Shown piece after piece: positions 8,195 to 16,505 of a DNA stretch of 64,000 nucleotides. The notes beneath the pieces were generated by a model that was not told the DNA's origin, searched no databases, and was given only the letters and a program-made list of their open reading frames with translations. Made by a program: the position numbers and the translations under genes. Where the stretch lies: positions 124,001-188,000 of the forward strand of contig NZ_CABJCG010000001.1 of assembly GCF_902364025.1 (NCBI RefSeq), in the 5' to 3' direction. This DNA comes from Enterocloster lavalensis. GTDB taxonomy: Bacteria > Bacillota > Clostridia > Lachnospirales > Lachnospiraceae. Each line of letters opens with the position of its first letter. The first letter of the stretch is position 1.

Positions 8195-9466
8195 TCAGAG
8201 AACGGCCAGCCGGTAAAGGGCCAGCGCGTAAATCTTCGCGTTCGTCACCAGGTCTGCGGCGGTCATCCACTCGTTGGGATTGTGCCCGATGCCCTTCTGG
8301 CCCGGAAAACTGGGACCGAAGGGGACGATTCCCGGCATGGCCTTGGCGTAGGTACCGCCGGTGGTGGTAACCGGCGTTCCGTCCAGCCCGGTCACCTGCT
8401 CGTAGCATTCCCGCAGGGCCTGAACCATGGGGCTGCCCTTGTCAAAGGCCACCGGGTCGTAATTCTGTACGAGCTCCACCTTAAGCCCAAAGGCCGCCGA
8501 CTTTGCCCTGATCCGTTCCAGGATATCCGTGACGGTGATACTCTTGGGATAGCTGAGAGCGGCCTCGAAAAAGACGCTCCCCGCTTCCCCGTTCTCCTCC
8601 GCCCCTGTGCCCAGCCGGTAGCTTCGCATCTCCATCATACCATATTCGGGATGGGAAATGTCAATCCCCAGCCGGTCCCCGTTGCTTTTTGCGCCGATAA
8701 AATACTGGTTTACAAAGTGGAAAAACCGCTCTAATTCCCCTCTGCTCCCCACGGCGCGGATCACGGCTCTGCCGCGCTCGCCGTACACCACCGGGTATTT
8801 ACAGTCCGGGGTAAAGCCGTACACGGGAGGTTTTTCCCGCTCCAGATAGTAGGCCAGGTCCTTAAACCCCGTCTCCTCGTCGCAGCCGAAGATGATCCGT
8901 ACCTGCCGCTTCAGAGGCAGTTTTAACTCCTTCAGCGCAGCCAGCCCGTAGAGACAGGCCAGCACCGGCCCTTTATTGTCCAACACTCCCCTGCCGTAAA
9001 GTACGCCGTTTTCCAGATACCCGTTAAAGGGAGGCTGTTTCCAGCCGTCCCCGGGCGGCACCACGTCTACGTGGCCGATGGCGCAGACATAATCCTGCCC
9101 TTGGCCGTACCGGGCGTAGCCGATATAATTGTCCAGGTTGACGGTCTCAAATCCCAGCTCCCGGCTGAGGGACAGCGCCCTGTGAAGGGCCGCCCGTACC
9201 CCGGGACCAAAAGGCGCGTCCGCCTCCGCCGGCTGCTCCACGCTATTGATCTGCACCAGTTCCCGTATGGAGGTGATCATGGGCTGCTCCAGGGCTTCCA
9301 CGGCCCGGAAGATTCGCTCCCGGAGCGCTGTCTCCCCGCCCTGAGCCGGCCGTTCACGGACCGCCATCCCTTCATGGCTTGCAGTCCGTTCACACTCCGC
9401 CGCCCCTTCACGTTTCGTCATCCGCTCACGGTCCGTCATCCCTTCACAGTCCACCGCCCGCCCCAT
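8195..9466 (-). CDS. M20 family dipeptidase (Sapep/PepV-like) with repeat-encoded N-terminus
   Basis: A zinc peptidase of the M20 family. Metal ligands and catalytic residues are seen in AIGHVDVVPPGDGW, YGRGVLDNKGP, FGCDEETG and, near the C-terminus, KGIGHNPNEWM. The dimerisation domain lies between. Homologues begin near the helix RERIFRAVEALEQPM. Here about 35 extra residues precede it, made of six degenerate hexapeptides encoded by six 18-bp repeats (9353-9460). The ATG at 9466 directly abuts the stop of the asparaginase gene and has GGAGGAG only 3 nt away. ATG 9367 is an alternative start that would leave most of the repeat untranslated. It probably hydrolyses dipeptides in the cytoplasm. 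Confidence 0.87.
   Translation of the reverse strand: MGRAVDCEGMTDRERMTKREGAAECERTASHEGMAVRERPAQGGETALRERIFRAVEALEQPMITSIRELVQINSVEQPAEADAPFGPGVRAALHRALSLSRELGFETVNLDNYIGYARYGQGQDYVCAIGHVDVVPPGDGWKQPPFNGYLENGVLYGRGVLDNKGPVLACLYGLAALKELKLPLKRQVRIIFGCDEETGFKDLAYYLEREKPPVYGFTPDCKYPVVYGERGRAVIRAVGSRGELERFFHFVNQYFIGAKSNGDRLGIDISHPEYGMMEMRSYRLGTGAEENGEAGSVFFEAALSYPKSITVTDILERIRAKSAAFGLKVELVQNYDPVAFDKGSPMVQALRECYEQVTGLDGTPVTTTGGTYAKAMPGIVPFGPSFPGQKGIGHNPNEWMTAADLVTNAKIYALALYRLAVL
9353..9460. repeat. Six degenerate 18-bp tandem repeats
   Basis: Six consecutive 18-nt units of the form TTCACGGTCCGTCATCCC (plus strand), each differing at several positions, at the 5' end of the dipeptidase gene. On the coding strand they give hexapeptides such as GMTDRE, RMTKRE, RTASHE and GMAVRE. 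Confidence 0.8.
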
Positions 9467-10423
9467 CTACTCCTCCACCGGCGCCATCCGCGTCCGCATA
9501 TAGTCCTCCATCCACTGGGCGGAGGCTTCCTCGCAGGCGCAGTGTCCGTCTCCGCCCCGCTTTACCAGGTAGACGGTGGGTTCCAGGGACTGGGTCACCA
9601 CGGCCACGGAGAAGCCCTCGATGTTGGTGGCAGCCCCCCACTGGCCGCGGTTGTTCATGGCCACCACCGACAGGTCGCCAGCCTCCCCCCTGCGCTCCTT
9701 AAGCTCCGCCTCCAGACGGTTTACCGCCGTCTCGCAGGCCTCCTGGGGGCTCATGCCCTCGCCCATGAGCCGCACGATCTCGTAGGAGATACAGCCCTTC
9801 ATCAGGTCCTCCCCCAGGCCGGTGGCGCTGGCCGCGCCCCGCTTGCTGTCCGCGTAGAAACCGGAACCGGAGATGGGGGAATCGCCCACCCGGCCCTTTT
9901 TCTTCATGAACAGACCGCTGGTGGAGGTGGCGGCGGTCATCCCGCCGCGGTTGTCCAGGCATGCCATGCCCACGGTGTCGTGCCCGGAATAAGGCTTTAA
10001 CTCCTGGGACTTTAATTCCTTCACCCGCTTGCGGTAGTGGGCCTTGGCCCGGTCCGTCAGCATGTTTTTGCGCTCAAAGCCCTCCTTCTGGGCGAATTTC
10101 TCCGCCCCCTCGGCCACCAGCAGGTTGTTCACCTTCTCGCTGCTTAAGCGCCTTGCGATGGAAATGGGGTTGGCGAAGTCGCGGATGGCCGCCACCGCGC
10201 CGATGGACAGAGTGTTGCCATCCATGTAGGCCGCATCCAGCTCCACCTCCATCTCCTCGTTGGGCAGGCCGCCGTAACCCACGGACTTGTAGTACGGGAA
10301 ATCCTCCACCGCCCGGATGGCTGTCTCAACAGCGTCCCCGGAGCTTTTTCCTGCCGCCAGAAGCTCCGCTCCCGCCGTTATCCCCTCAGCGGCCATGCGC
10401 CAGGTTGCGATCATACCCCACAT
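9467..10423 (-). CDS. N(4)-(beta-N-acetylglucosaminyl)-L-asparaginase / isoaspartyl peptidase family (Ntn hydrolase)
   Basis: 318 residues. This is an Ntn hydrolase that self-cleaves before a nucleophilic Thr, seen here as Thr150 in SGHDTVGM. The downstream GDSPISGSGFYAD and GAASATGLGE segments are the substrate-binding loops of the aspartylglucosaminidase branch. Members split GlcNAc-Asn or isoaspartyl peptides. With a PTS, a GH170 phosphoglycosidase and a dipeptidase in the same operon, a glycosyl-asparagine or amino-acid-linked amino sugar is a plausible substrate (inference). An AGGAGGAG site precedes ATG 10423. No signal peptide, so cytoplasmic. Confidence 0.88.
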   Translation of the reverse strand: MWGMIATWRMAAEGITAGAELLAAGKSSGDAVETAIRAVEDFPYYKSVGYGGLPNEEMEVELDAAYMDGNTLSIGAVAAIRDFANPISIARRLSSEKVNNLLVAEGAEKFAQKEGFERKNMLTDRAKAHYRKRVKELKSQELKPYSGHDTVGMACLDNRGGMTAATSTSGLFMKKKGRVGDSPISGSGFYADSKRGAASATGLGEDLMKGCISYEIVRLMGEGMSPQEACETAVNRLEAELKERRGEAGDLSVVAMNNRGQWGAATNIEGFSVAVVTQSLEPTVYLVKRGGDGHCACEEASAQWMEDYMRTRMAPVEE

Positions 10424-10456
10424 ATCAAACTCCTCCTGTGATTAAAAGCAGATTTC

Positions 10457-10963
10457 TTATTTCAGCTGCGCCGTATCCTGGCCGTCCGCCAGGGCCTTGG
10501 CCATCCTGCATAGGTTGTGCAGGGCGTCGTTTAAGCCGGAACCGCCCTTTTTCGGCGTCCTGACAATGGCCACCCGGTCCTTGTAGGCCTGGATCGTGTC
10601 CGCATTTTCCTCGGACATTGCGGCAAAAGCCCTGGACTTGGTGGTGCTGTTCACGTCACAGGCCACCCGGGCGCTCATGGCAGCGTAATCGGCATAGTTG
10701 AAGGCCGGGCCGCAGATCACCACGTCGGGGTTTAACTTGTTCACCATGGCGCACAGCTTACGGCTCACCTCGTCGGGGTCTGCCAGGTAGGTGCCGCTGC
10801 CGCAGCACAGGCAGGCCACCACATGGCCGTCCACCTCTTTTAAGAAGGGCTCCATCATAACCGCCGGGCCCACCGGCTCCTTCTTCCCGGTCAGGGGAAC
10901 CATGGCGTCGTCCTTGGATCCCAGACCAGCCTGGATCTGATCAAATATCATGATAATTTTCAT
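10457..10963 (-). CDS. GrdB-like protein (N-terminal half of glycine/sarcosine/betaine reductase component B family)
   Basis: 168 residues from ATG 10963 (GGAGGA 7 nt upstream). The order of motifs (IFDQIQAGLGSKDD, then GPAVMMEPFLKE, then NPDVVICGPAFNYADYAA) matches the N-terminal part of GrdB, where NQFFAG..., GPVGPG and DLFIAGPAFNAGRYG occur. The C-terminal half with the selenocysteine region is absent. A CLCCGSGTY motif provides cysteines at the position of the family ICGD motif. Catalytic reductase activity is therefore unlikely; its role in a PTS operon is unknown. Confidence 0.65.
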   Translation of the reverse strand: MKIIMIFDQIQAGLGSKDDAMVPLTGKKEPVGPAVMMEPFLKEVDGHVVACLCCGSGTYLADPDEVSRKLCAMVNKLNPDVVICGPAFNYADYAAMSARVACDVNSTTKSRAFAAMSEENADTIQAYKDRVAIVRTPKKGGSGLNDALHNLCRMAKALADGQDTAQLK

Positions 10964-10993
10964 GGTCGTTTCCTCCAAATTTCACTATAGGTT

Positions 10994-12328
10994 TTACAGG
11001 TCGTCAAAGGACAGATCGTCCAGGGAAATATCATCGTCATCCTGGGCGGCAGTGGCCTTGGCCTCGTCCGCCAGATACTGTTTATCCATCATCTTGATGA
11101 ACGGCATGTAGACGAAGATTCCGAGAACCAGCAGGACCAGCTGGAGCACGGCGCCCTGCCAGCCTGTGGACAGGAAACCGGAAAGCACCACCGGCATGGT
11201 CCAGGGGATCGCAACGCCGCTGCACAGCGGAACCAGCCCGATGGACATACAGATGTAGGAAATGACGATGTTGATGGTGGGCACCAGCATGAACGGGATC
11301 AAAATCATGGGGTTTAACACAATGGGCAGACCGAACACGATGGGCTCATTGATTCCGAACAAACCGGGCACCAGGGAAAGCTTGCCAAGCTCCCGGATAC
11401 GCTTGGACCGGCAGAACAACAGCATGGCGATCATCAGGGACAGGGCGGAGCCGCAGCCGCCGAAGGTTGCGAACAGATCCTGGAACTGCTGGCAGATGAT
11501 GTTCGGAATGGGAGCGCCGGCCTGATAGGCGGCCAGGTTCTCCGCGGACAATGTCTGCAGGATTGGGTTGAATACCGCAGCCACCACGGATCCTCCGTTT
11601 ACGCCGAAGAACCAGAAGAGGTGCAGGAAAATGTACGCGATCACCATTGCAGGAAGGGTGTTGCCCAGCTTTAAAAGCGGTACCTGAAGAATGGTGAAAA
11701 TAAAGTCAAAGGCGCTGTGGAATGGGGTCATGGCGAACACGATGTTGATCACAAAGAACACCAGCATGGAGACGCCTGCGGGAATCAGAGCTGCGAAGGA
11801 TTTCACCACCGTCGGCGGCACGCCCTCGGGCATCTTGATGACCCAGCCCTTCTTGTTCACCCAGGCATAGATGTGGATGGACAGGAACGCGCAGATGATA
11901 CCTACGAAAATACCCTTGGAGCCAACCCAGTCCAGCGGAATACCCTTTACAGAGCCGCCGCCTTCTAACAGAACCTCGTAAGGCATGATGAGGAACCAGC
12001 TCACCATGGCGCTGGCCGCGCCGAAGAGTTTATCCACGTTCATCTGCTCCGCAAAGGAGTATCCGATTCCGACCACGGCCAGGATCGCCATAATGGAGAA
12101 GGTGGCGTCCGTGGGTTTTGCGAAGTAGCTGACCCAGTCCTCGCCGAAGAACCGCGCCCAGAAATCGCTCCACCCTGGAATCGGGAAATTGGCGATCAGC
12201 AGGAAAAAGGAACCTACGATCAACAGCGGCATGGACAGCAGAAAACCGTCACGGACCGCGATCAGATATTTATTTTTACCGATTTTCTCAGCCAGCGGCA
12301 TGAGAACGGACTCTAATTTGCTCAACAT
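10994..12328 (-). CDS. PTS lactose/cellobiose-family EIIC permease
   Basis: 444 residues with about ten membrane segments. It is the membrane channel that binds and translocates a disaccharide while EIIB phosphorylates it. The N-terminus (LADKIGKNKYLIAVRDGFLLSMPL type), the central FWFFGVNGG loop and the LFGINEPIVFGLPIVLNP motif are typical of CelB/ChbC. An acidic C-terminal tail (DDDDISLDDL) ends the protein. With the separate EIIB and EIIA genes upstream it makes a complete transporter for a chitobiose- or cellobiose-like sugar; the true substrate is unknown. Confidence 0.95.
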   Translation of the reverse strand: MLSKLESVLMPLAEKIGKNKYLIAVRDGFLLSMPLLIVGSFFLLIANFPIPGWSDFWARFFGEDWVSYFAKPTDATFSIMAILAVVGIGYSFAEQMNVDKLFGAASAMVSWFLIMPYEVLLEGGGSVKGIPLDWVGSKGIFVGIICAFLSIHIYAWVNKKGWVIKMPEGVPPTVVKSFAALIPAGVSMLVFFVINIVFAMTPFHSAFDFIFTILQVPLLKLGNTLPAMVIAYIFLHLFWFFGVNGGSVVAAVFNPILQTLSAENLAAYQAGAPIPNIICQQFQDLFATFGGCGSALSLMIAMLLFCRSKRIRELGKLSLVPGLFGINEPIVFGLPIVLNPMILIPFMLVPTINIVISYICMSIGLVPLCSGVAIPWTMPVVLSGFLSTGWQGAVLQLVLLVLGIFVYMPFIKMMDKQYLADEAKATAAQDDDDISLDDLSFDDL

Positions 12329-12358
12329 TTTGACATTCCCCCATATCGTTCTATTTTT

Positions 12359-12679
12359 TTATTTTGCTGCTTTCATCAGCTTGATTGCGGACTTTAAAAC
12401 CTTTTCTCCGTTCATCATGCCGTAATCCGTCTGGTCGATCACCTGGATCGGGATGCCGGAGGAGCCGTACTTCTCCACAATCTCGCCGTAGCGGTATTTT
12501 ACCTGGGGGCCCAAAAGGATCACGTCGGGATGGCGCTCGCTGATGATCTGTGCGATCTTGCCGTCCGGGAACGCCTCCACCTCAATGGGGAGATCGTGAC
12601 TGTTGGCGACCTGCTGCATCTTGCTTGCCAGCATACTGGTGCTCATTCCTGCGCTGCAAAATAAATAAACTCGTTTCAT
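12359..12679 (-). CDS. PTS lactose/cellobiose-family EIIB
   Basis: 106 residues. The N-terminal phosphocysteine loop LFCSAGMSTSML carries the active Cys8, which takes phosphate from EIIA and passes it to the incoming sugar. Length and sequence fit ChbB/CelA. Lies between EIIA and EIIC, in the usual order. Confidence 0.96.
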   Translation of the reverse strand: MKRVYLFCSAGMSTSMLASKMQQVANSHDLPIEVEAFPDGKIAQIISERHPDVILLGPQVKYRYGEIVEKYGSSGIPIQVIDQTDYGMMNGEKVLKSAIKLMKAAK

Positions 12680-12711
12680 GATTGATTCCCTCCTGATTTT
12701 CCATTCAATAT

Positions 12712-13047
12712 TTAGTCTGCCAGTTTTTTCTCAAGTTCAACGATCCGCCGGTAACTGGCAATCATTTCCTCGGCAATGATTTTAAAGCTCTCGGCGCTCA
12801 TCAGCTGATCCTCCGCGTGAACCAGGATCAGGGAACCGCCCACCGGCTCTCCCGCCGCTTCCTTCTGGATCAGTTCGAAATGGGCCTCGTGTCCGGCCAG
12901 AAACTGCTTCTGCCCCGCTTCCATACACTGGGCCGCGCCGTCAAAATCCCCGGTCTTGGCCATCTGGATTGCCTCGATGTAACTGGAACGCGCTGCGCCC
13001 ACATTGGAGATGATCTGAAAACAAATCATTTCTAACCCTTCTACCAT
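12712..13047 (-). CDS. PTS lactose/cellobiose-family EIIA
   Basis: 111 residues, all helical. The phosphorylated His is His77 in LILVHAEDQLMSAE. The start ATG 13047 has a strong AAGGAGG site. It is the first gene of the transporter operon, about 120 nt downstream of a TATAAT box and the 19-bp palindrome described below. Confidence 0.95.
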   Translation of the reverse strand: MVEGLEMICFQIISNVGAARSSYIEAIQMAKTGDFDGAAQCMEAGQKQFLAGHEAHFELIQKEAAGEPVGGSLILVHAEDQLMSAESFKIIAEEMIASYRRIVELEKKLAD

Positions 13048-13174
13048 TATGATTTCCTCCTTCTGATTTTCTGTAAGCGCGGCCGCTTATGTTTTACCGG
13101 CGCCCTGCTGCCTACAAGCAGAAAATGCAACTGCGCTTTGGGGCGCTCGCTGCATTTCTTATGAACTTGCCTTT

Positions 13175-13231
13175 ATTATAAGGCCCTTATTCTATTATTT
13201 ACCGTAACCCGTTTTCCTAACAGCTAGGAAA
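13175..13231 (-). promoter_or_regulatory. PTS operon promoter with 19-bp palindromic activator site
   Basis: Minus strand: -10 TATAAT at 13175-13180; the -35 position (13198-13203) reads GGTAAA, a poor match. A perfect-arm palindrome TTTCCTAACAGCTAGGAAA (13213-13231; arms of 7 nt, 5-nt centre) lies 32 nt upstream of the -10, centred near -54. It starts right behind the stop codon of the PRD regulator. The weak -35 and upstream dyad suggest activator dependence. Confidence 0.75.
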
Positions 13232-13233
13232 TA

Positions 13234-15162
13234 TTATCCGGTAATCCGGTCGATGAACTCCTCGTAGGAGCAGGAGGAGCAGATTCTTGCCAGCTCCTGG
13301 GGCTGGTTCACTACATTGCTCACCCAGTCGAAAAAGATCTTGATCATGCGACGGTCGCCCTCGTTGATGGCGAAGAGCATCACCAGCCGCACCTCGAAGC
13401 CGCCCCATTTTATGGGATTTTTCAGCTGGGCCACCGCGATGGTGGAATTTTTTGCAAAAGCGCCGAAGGCGTGGGGAATGGCAAAGGCGTTGACAAAGGA
13501 GGTGGGGGACATCTCCTCGCGCTTTCGCACAATTTCCTTGAACTCCGGCTCCACGATTCCGGCCTGCTCCAAGTCGGCGCAGAGCAGGTCGATGACCTGG
13601 CCCGGGGTATTTAAGTCCAGATCCTGGTAGTAATGTTCCTTCCGCACCAGATTGCCGATGTGGGAGGCGAATTCCAGCTTGAAACGCTTCTGGTCCAGCC
13701 GGTTTACGGCCTGGAGAATATTGGATTCGGTCTGGGAATCCACAAACAGGTTGATGTTCACTGTCTCCACGTCCAGCTTGTGCTCGATGGGAAAGGTGCA
13801 CAGAATCAGGTCCGGGTCCATTTCCCGCACAATCTCCTCCTCAAAATAGGAGAAGGTTCGGACCACCTCCATCCGCTCCCGGAACATGTCGGAAATCTTC
13901 TTCTCGCACATGGCGGAGAAGGACTGGTTGTGGGGCAGAATCATCACGGCCCGGTACCGGCGGGCCGCGTTCAGTCGCTCGCTGGCAGCGCCCAGGTGCA
14001 GGGCGATAAAACCGCTCTCCACGTCGGAGATGCTAAGGCCCAGCTTTTCTTTGAGAAATTCGCCCACGTAGATCCCCATCTCAAACACCAGGGGATATTT
14101 GCGCTTGATTTCGTCCAGAAAGACGTCCTCCAGCTTCACGCCGGTTTTCAGGCGGTCGATGAGGCCGTGGATATGCATTTTCAGGCCCGCGATCAGGTCG
14201 GCGTCCTCCCGGAAATCCAGGCCGAACAGGCAGAGCACCTTGTCCAGGGCCTCGGCCACCAGCTTTTTTGTGTTCAGCCACCGGCCGTTCAGATTCACAT
14301 AGTCGCTGGTATAGTTGGAGGCTCTCCGTCCCATGATCACCAGGGCGAACATGCCGATCTCCCCGTCGTGGACCTGGATGTGCAGCCGCTTGCCGATGCG
14401 GTCGAAAAATGTTTTGGAGATCTGGTATTCAATGGTGTCCGAAAGCCCCTGGCTGTTGTCCTCCATGTTGATGTAGTTGGAGCAGTTCATCCGCTCGATG
14501 CTGGTTCCCGCGTGGAGAATCAGCATGGGAAACAATGCCTCGTGGATGGCGTAATCGTATTCCTCCAGCACTTCCACGAAAATGTCCTTGACCTCGATCA
14601 AGTCAAAGCTTCGGTACAGGTGGGCCAGGGTATTTAAGTTCAGGAAATTCTCCTGCACTTCGGCCACCAGCAAATCCCGGTAAAACCTGCGTTTGCTGGC
14701 CTCGTCGCCCTTTAGGGAGATGCACTCCCGGCTGCGCACCAGCTTTAAATTGGCATAAGGCTCCAGCATGCGCCGTATACGCTTTAAATCGTTCTCGATG
14801 GAGTACCCGCTCACATAAATCTGGCCCTGAAGCACGGTCAGATTCAGCTCGCGGACCTCGAACAGAAGCTTGTGGATGATGTAAATGCAGCGGTCCCCCG
14901 GTGTCTGCGGAAGCTGGTCCTTTTGAATCCCCGCATCAAGTTCAGAGGCCGGCGGTAAAACCGCGGCCTCCGGATTCAGGCGATAACCCTGGCGAACATT
15001 TGACTCGATGGGCGGCGGACTGCTCCGCCGGTTGATGGCTTCCACATCGGACCGGATGGTACGGTCCGACACCTGCAGAATTTCCGCCAGCTGCCGGCTT
15101 GTCATGTAGTCCCGCCGTTCGGCCAGCAGGGCCAGAAGCTGTTCCTGTCGTTTGTTCTGCAT
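13234..15162 (-). CDS. PRD-containing PTS transcriptional regulator (LicR/MtlR type)
   Basis: 642 residues. An N-terminal helix-turn-helix (about 9-45, TSRQLAEILQVSDRTIRSD) is followed by a second DNA-binding segment, two PTS-regulation domains (about 190-290 and 305-415), an EIIB-like segment that lacks an obvious phospho-Cys motif (ILPHNQSFSAMCEK), and a C-terminal EIIA domain with the active His in FAIPHAFGA. Phosphorylation by HPr or EIIB would report sugar flux and set its activity. It is co-transcribed behind the MupG-like gene (12-bp gap) and sits just before the PTS promoter, so it most likely binds the shared palindrome. Confidence 0.93.
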   Translation of the reverse strand: MQNKRQEQLLALLAERRDYMTSRQLAEILQVSDRTIRSDVEAINRRSSPPPIESNVRQGYRLNPEAAVLPPASELDAGIQKDQLPQTPGDRCIYIIHKLLFEVRELNLTVLQGQIYVSGYSIENDLKRIRRMLEPYANLKLVRSRECISLKGDEASKRRFYRDLLVAEVQENFLNLNTLAHLYRSFDLIEVKDIFVEVLEEYDYAIHEALFPMLILHAGTSIERMNCSNYINMEDNSQGLSDTIEYQISKTFFDRIGKRLHIQVHDGEIGMFALVIMGRRASNYTSDYVNLNGRWLNTKKLVAEALDKVLCLFGLDFREDADLIAGLKMHIHGLIDRLKTGVKLEDVFLDEIKRKYPLVFEMGIYVGEFLKEKLGLSISDVESGFIALHLGAASERLNAARRYRAVMILPHNQSFSAMCEKKISDMFRERMEVVRTFSYFEEEIVREMDPDLILCTFPIEHKLDVETVNINLFVDSQTESNILQAVNRLDQKRFKLEFASHIGNLVRKEHYYQDLDLNTPGQVIDLLCADLEQAGIVEPEFKEIVRKREEMSPTSFVNAFAIPHAFGAFAKNSTIAVAQLKNPIKWGGFEVRLVMLFAINEGDRRMIKIFFDWVSNVVNQPQELARICSSCSYEEFIDRITG

Positions 15163-15174
15163 GTTTTTTCTCCT

Positions 15175-16272
15175 CTAGCGAACTTCGCGGAACGCGAACA
15201 CCTTCCACGGCTCAATATAATCCAGTAAGACATGCTCGTAATCCGGCAGACGGCCGATCACGTTCTTGCGCCCGTCGTTTGGCATGTTCTTTAACACGAT
15301 GTGTAACTCGCCCTTGTATTTGGAGTATCCCTCGTTTAAGATCACCACGTCGCCACGCTTCAAATCCCGGGTATTGGCAGCGGGCAGAGGCTCATCGGCG
15401 TAGGTCACCCTGGGCCAGGTGGAGCGGATCATATACTCGCTTAAATCGCCCCGGACCACATGCTTGGGCTCATAATAGAGAATCTTTTGCTCCAGGGGTG
15501 TCAGCTCCTTCTCCAGCTCAAGGCCGAAGGTGAGAATGGACGGGTTGACAGCCGCGCAGGCCGCCATCTCCTCGTCCGAGGCGTAAGCGTTGGCGATGAT
15601 CACGTCGTCCACCATGCCGGTGGCAAACAAATGGCGTACCTGGAAATCCATGGGCGTAAAACGGTGCATCTCCAGGGTGCAGAGCCCCTCGTTCACCGGC
15701 CATGGGCCATAGGTGCCGGGCGCGTTGCTGGAGACAAAGGCCGCTACCTGTAACCCCATTCCCTTCATAACGCTGTTGCAGCGGTTAAAATGGTCCAGGC
15801 TTAAACCCGTGTACTGCTGAGGATAAAAGTTGTGGCAGGTGATCAGCTTGCTTTTGTCCGGGTGGTGGTCCATCACGTTTGCCACATAGACCAGCTGGGT
15901 GCTGGCGTTGAGCTCGATCTTAAGCCCCTGGGGATTGTAGGTCATCAGGCTTTCCTTCATGCCGTCAAAGCCCTCGTCCAGGCGGATGCCATCCACGTGC
16001 ATCTCGCCGAAAACCGAGAGATCCTCATAGGTGATTCCCATCCGGGAGAACACCGCCGGACTCACGTCCGTGATGATCTCCAGGCCCGCCTGGTGCGCTG
16101 CGTCCGCCCGGGCCTTAAACTCCTCGATTACAGTCTCCCGGCTTTTCCCCTCCATGCTTAAAAGGCAGGTAAAGATTCGTTTGAATCCGTACGTTCCCGC
16201 CTTTTTAATGTAAGCGATATCCTCCTGTAAATCCGAATGTTCCGGGTAAATCGATATTCCCAATCTTGCCAT
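15175..16272 (-). CDS. mupG: MupG-like 6-phosphoglycosidase (DUF871, GH170 family)
   Basis: 365 residues from ATG 16272, which has AGGAGGGG 6 nt upstream. The protein matches the DUF871/MupG family: an N-terminal TIM barrel (LGISIYPEH, FKRIFTCLL, LEIITDVSP, VDGIRLDEGF, LIELNAS-like KIELNAST, CHNFYPQQYTGLS) plus a C-terminal small beta domain (RGDVVILNEGYSKYKGELHI). Characterised MupG hydrolyses MurNAc-6P-GlcNAc after PTS uptake. Here the Lac-family PTS in the regulon would supply the 6-phospho-disaccharide; no murQ etherase is present, so the substrate may differ. It heads the unit mupG-regulator and has a remarkable hairpin in its leader. Confidence 0.88.
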   Translation of the reverse strand: MARLGISIYPEHSDLQEDIAYIKKAGTYGFKRIFTCLLSMEGKSRETVIEEFKARADAAHQAGLEIITDVSPAVFSRMGITYEDLSVFGEMHVDGIRLDEGFDGMKESLMTYNPQGLKIELNASTQLVYVANVMDHHPDKSKLITCHNFYPQQYTGLSLDHFNRCNSVMKGMGLQVAAFVSSNAPGTYGPWPVNEGLCTLEMHRFTPMDFQVRHLFATGMVDDVIIANAYASDEEMAACAAVNPSILTFGLELEKELTPLEQKILYYEPKHVVRGDLSEYMIRSTWPRVTYADEPLPAANTRDLKRGDVVILNEGYSKYKGELHIVLKNMPNDGRKNVIGRLPDYEHVLLDYIEPWKVFAFREVR

Positions 16273-16295
16273 GGTGTTCCCCTCCTGATTAGTTT

Positions 16296-16393
16296 GTAAC
16301 AGTTCAGACGGCGGGAAAATTGGCGAGGGAAGCCGCGTCAAGCTTGCTTGTAAGCGGATTTTCGTGCCAATTTCCCGCCGTCTGAACTGTTAC
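16296..16393. repeat. 98-nt near-perfect hairpin in the mupG leader
   Basis: The left arm (16296-16324, beginning GTAACAGTTCAGACGGCG) and right arm (16366-16393, ending CTGTTAC) are reverse complements over 28 nt with one bulged A. The 41-nt interior contains a smaller CCGC/GCGG stem. It ends 9 nt before the mupG ribosome-binding site and starts about 30 nt after the predicted transcription start. Confidence 0.9.
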
Positions 16394-16426
16394 GATTAGT
16401 TTGCCGTCTGGCGGCTTCTGCTGACT

Positions 16427-16483
16427 ATTATAAGCGGATCAGCAGCCAAAAACAGGGAAATGTGTTTCCTAGCTGTTAGGAAA
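16427..16483 (-). promoter_or_regulatory. mupG promoter with second copy of the 19-bp palindrome
   Basis: Minus strand: -10 TATAAT at 16427-16432; the -35 position reads CTGTTT (weak). The palindrome TTTCCTAGCTGTTAGGAAA (16465-16483) is the exact reverse complement of the one at the PTS promoter and is again 32 nt upstream of the -10. The matched geometry strongly supports a common activator. Confidence 0.78.
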
Positions 16484-16505
16484 TTTCCCCTGCGGAGCGG
16501 AAACA

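Noticed and set aside
10457..10963. Possible in-frame UGA selenocysteine in the GrdB-like gene
   Set aside because: The selenocysteine of GrdB lies in the C-terminal half, which is absent; the cysteines here are ordinary TGC/TGT codons.
13633..14637. 334-codon plus-strand open frame inside the PRD regulator gene
   Set aside because: The opposite strand encodes a complete regulator with HTH, PRD and EIIA motifs; this frame has low-complexity composition typical of an antisense shadow.
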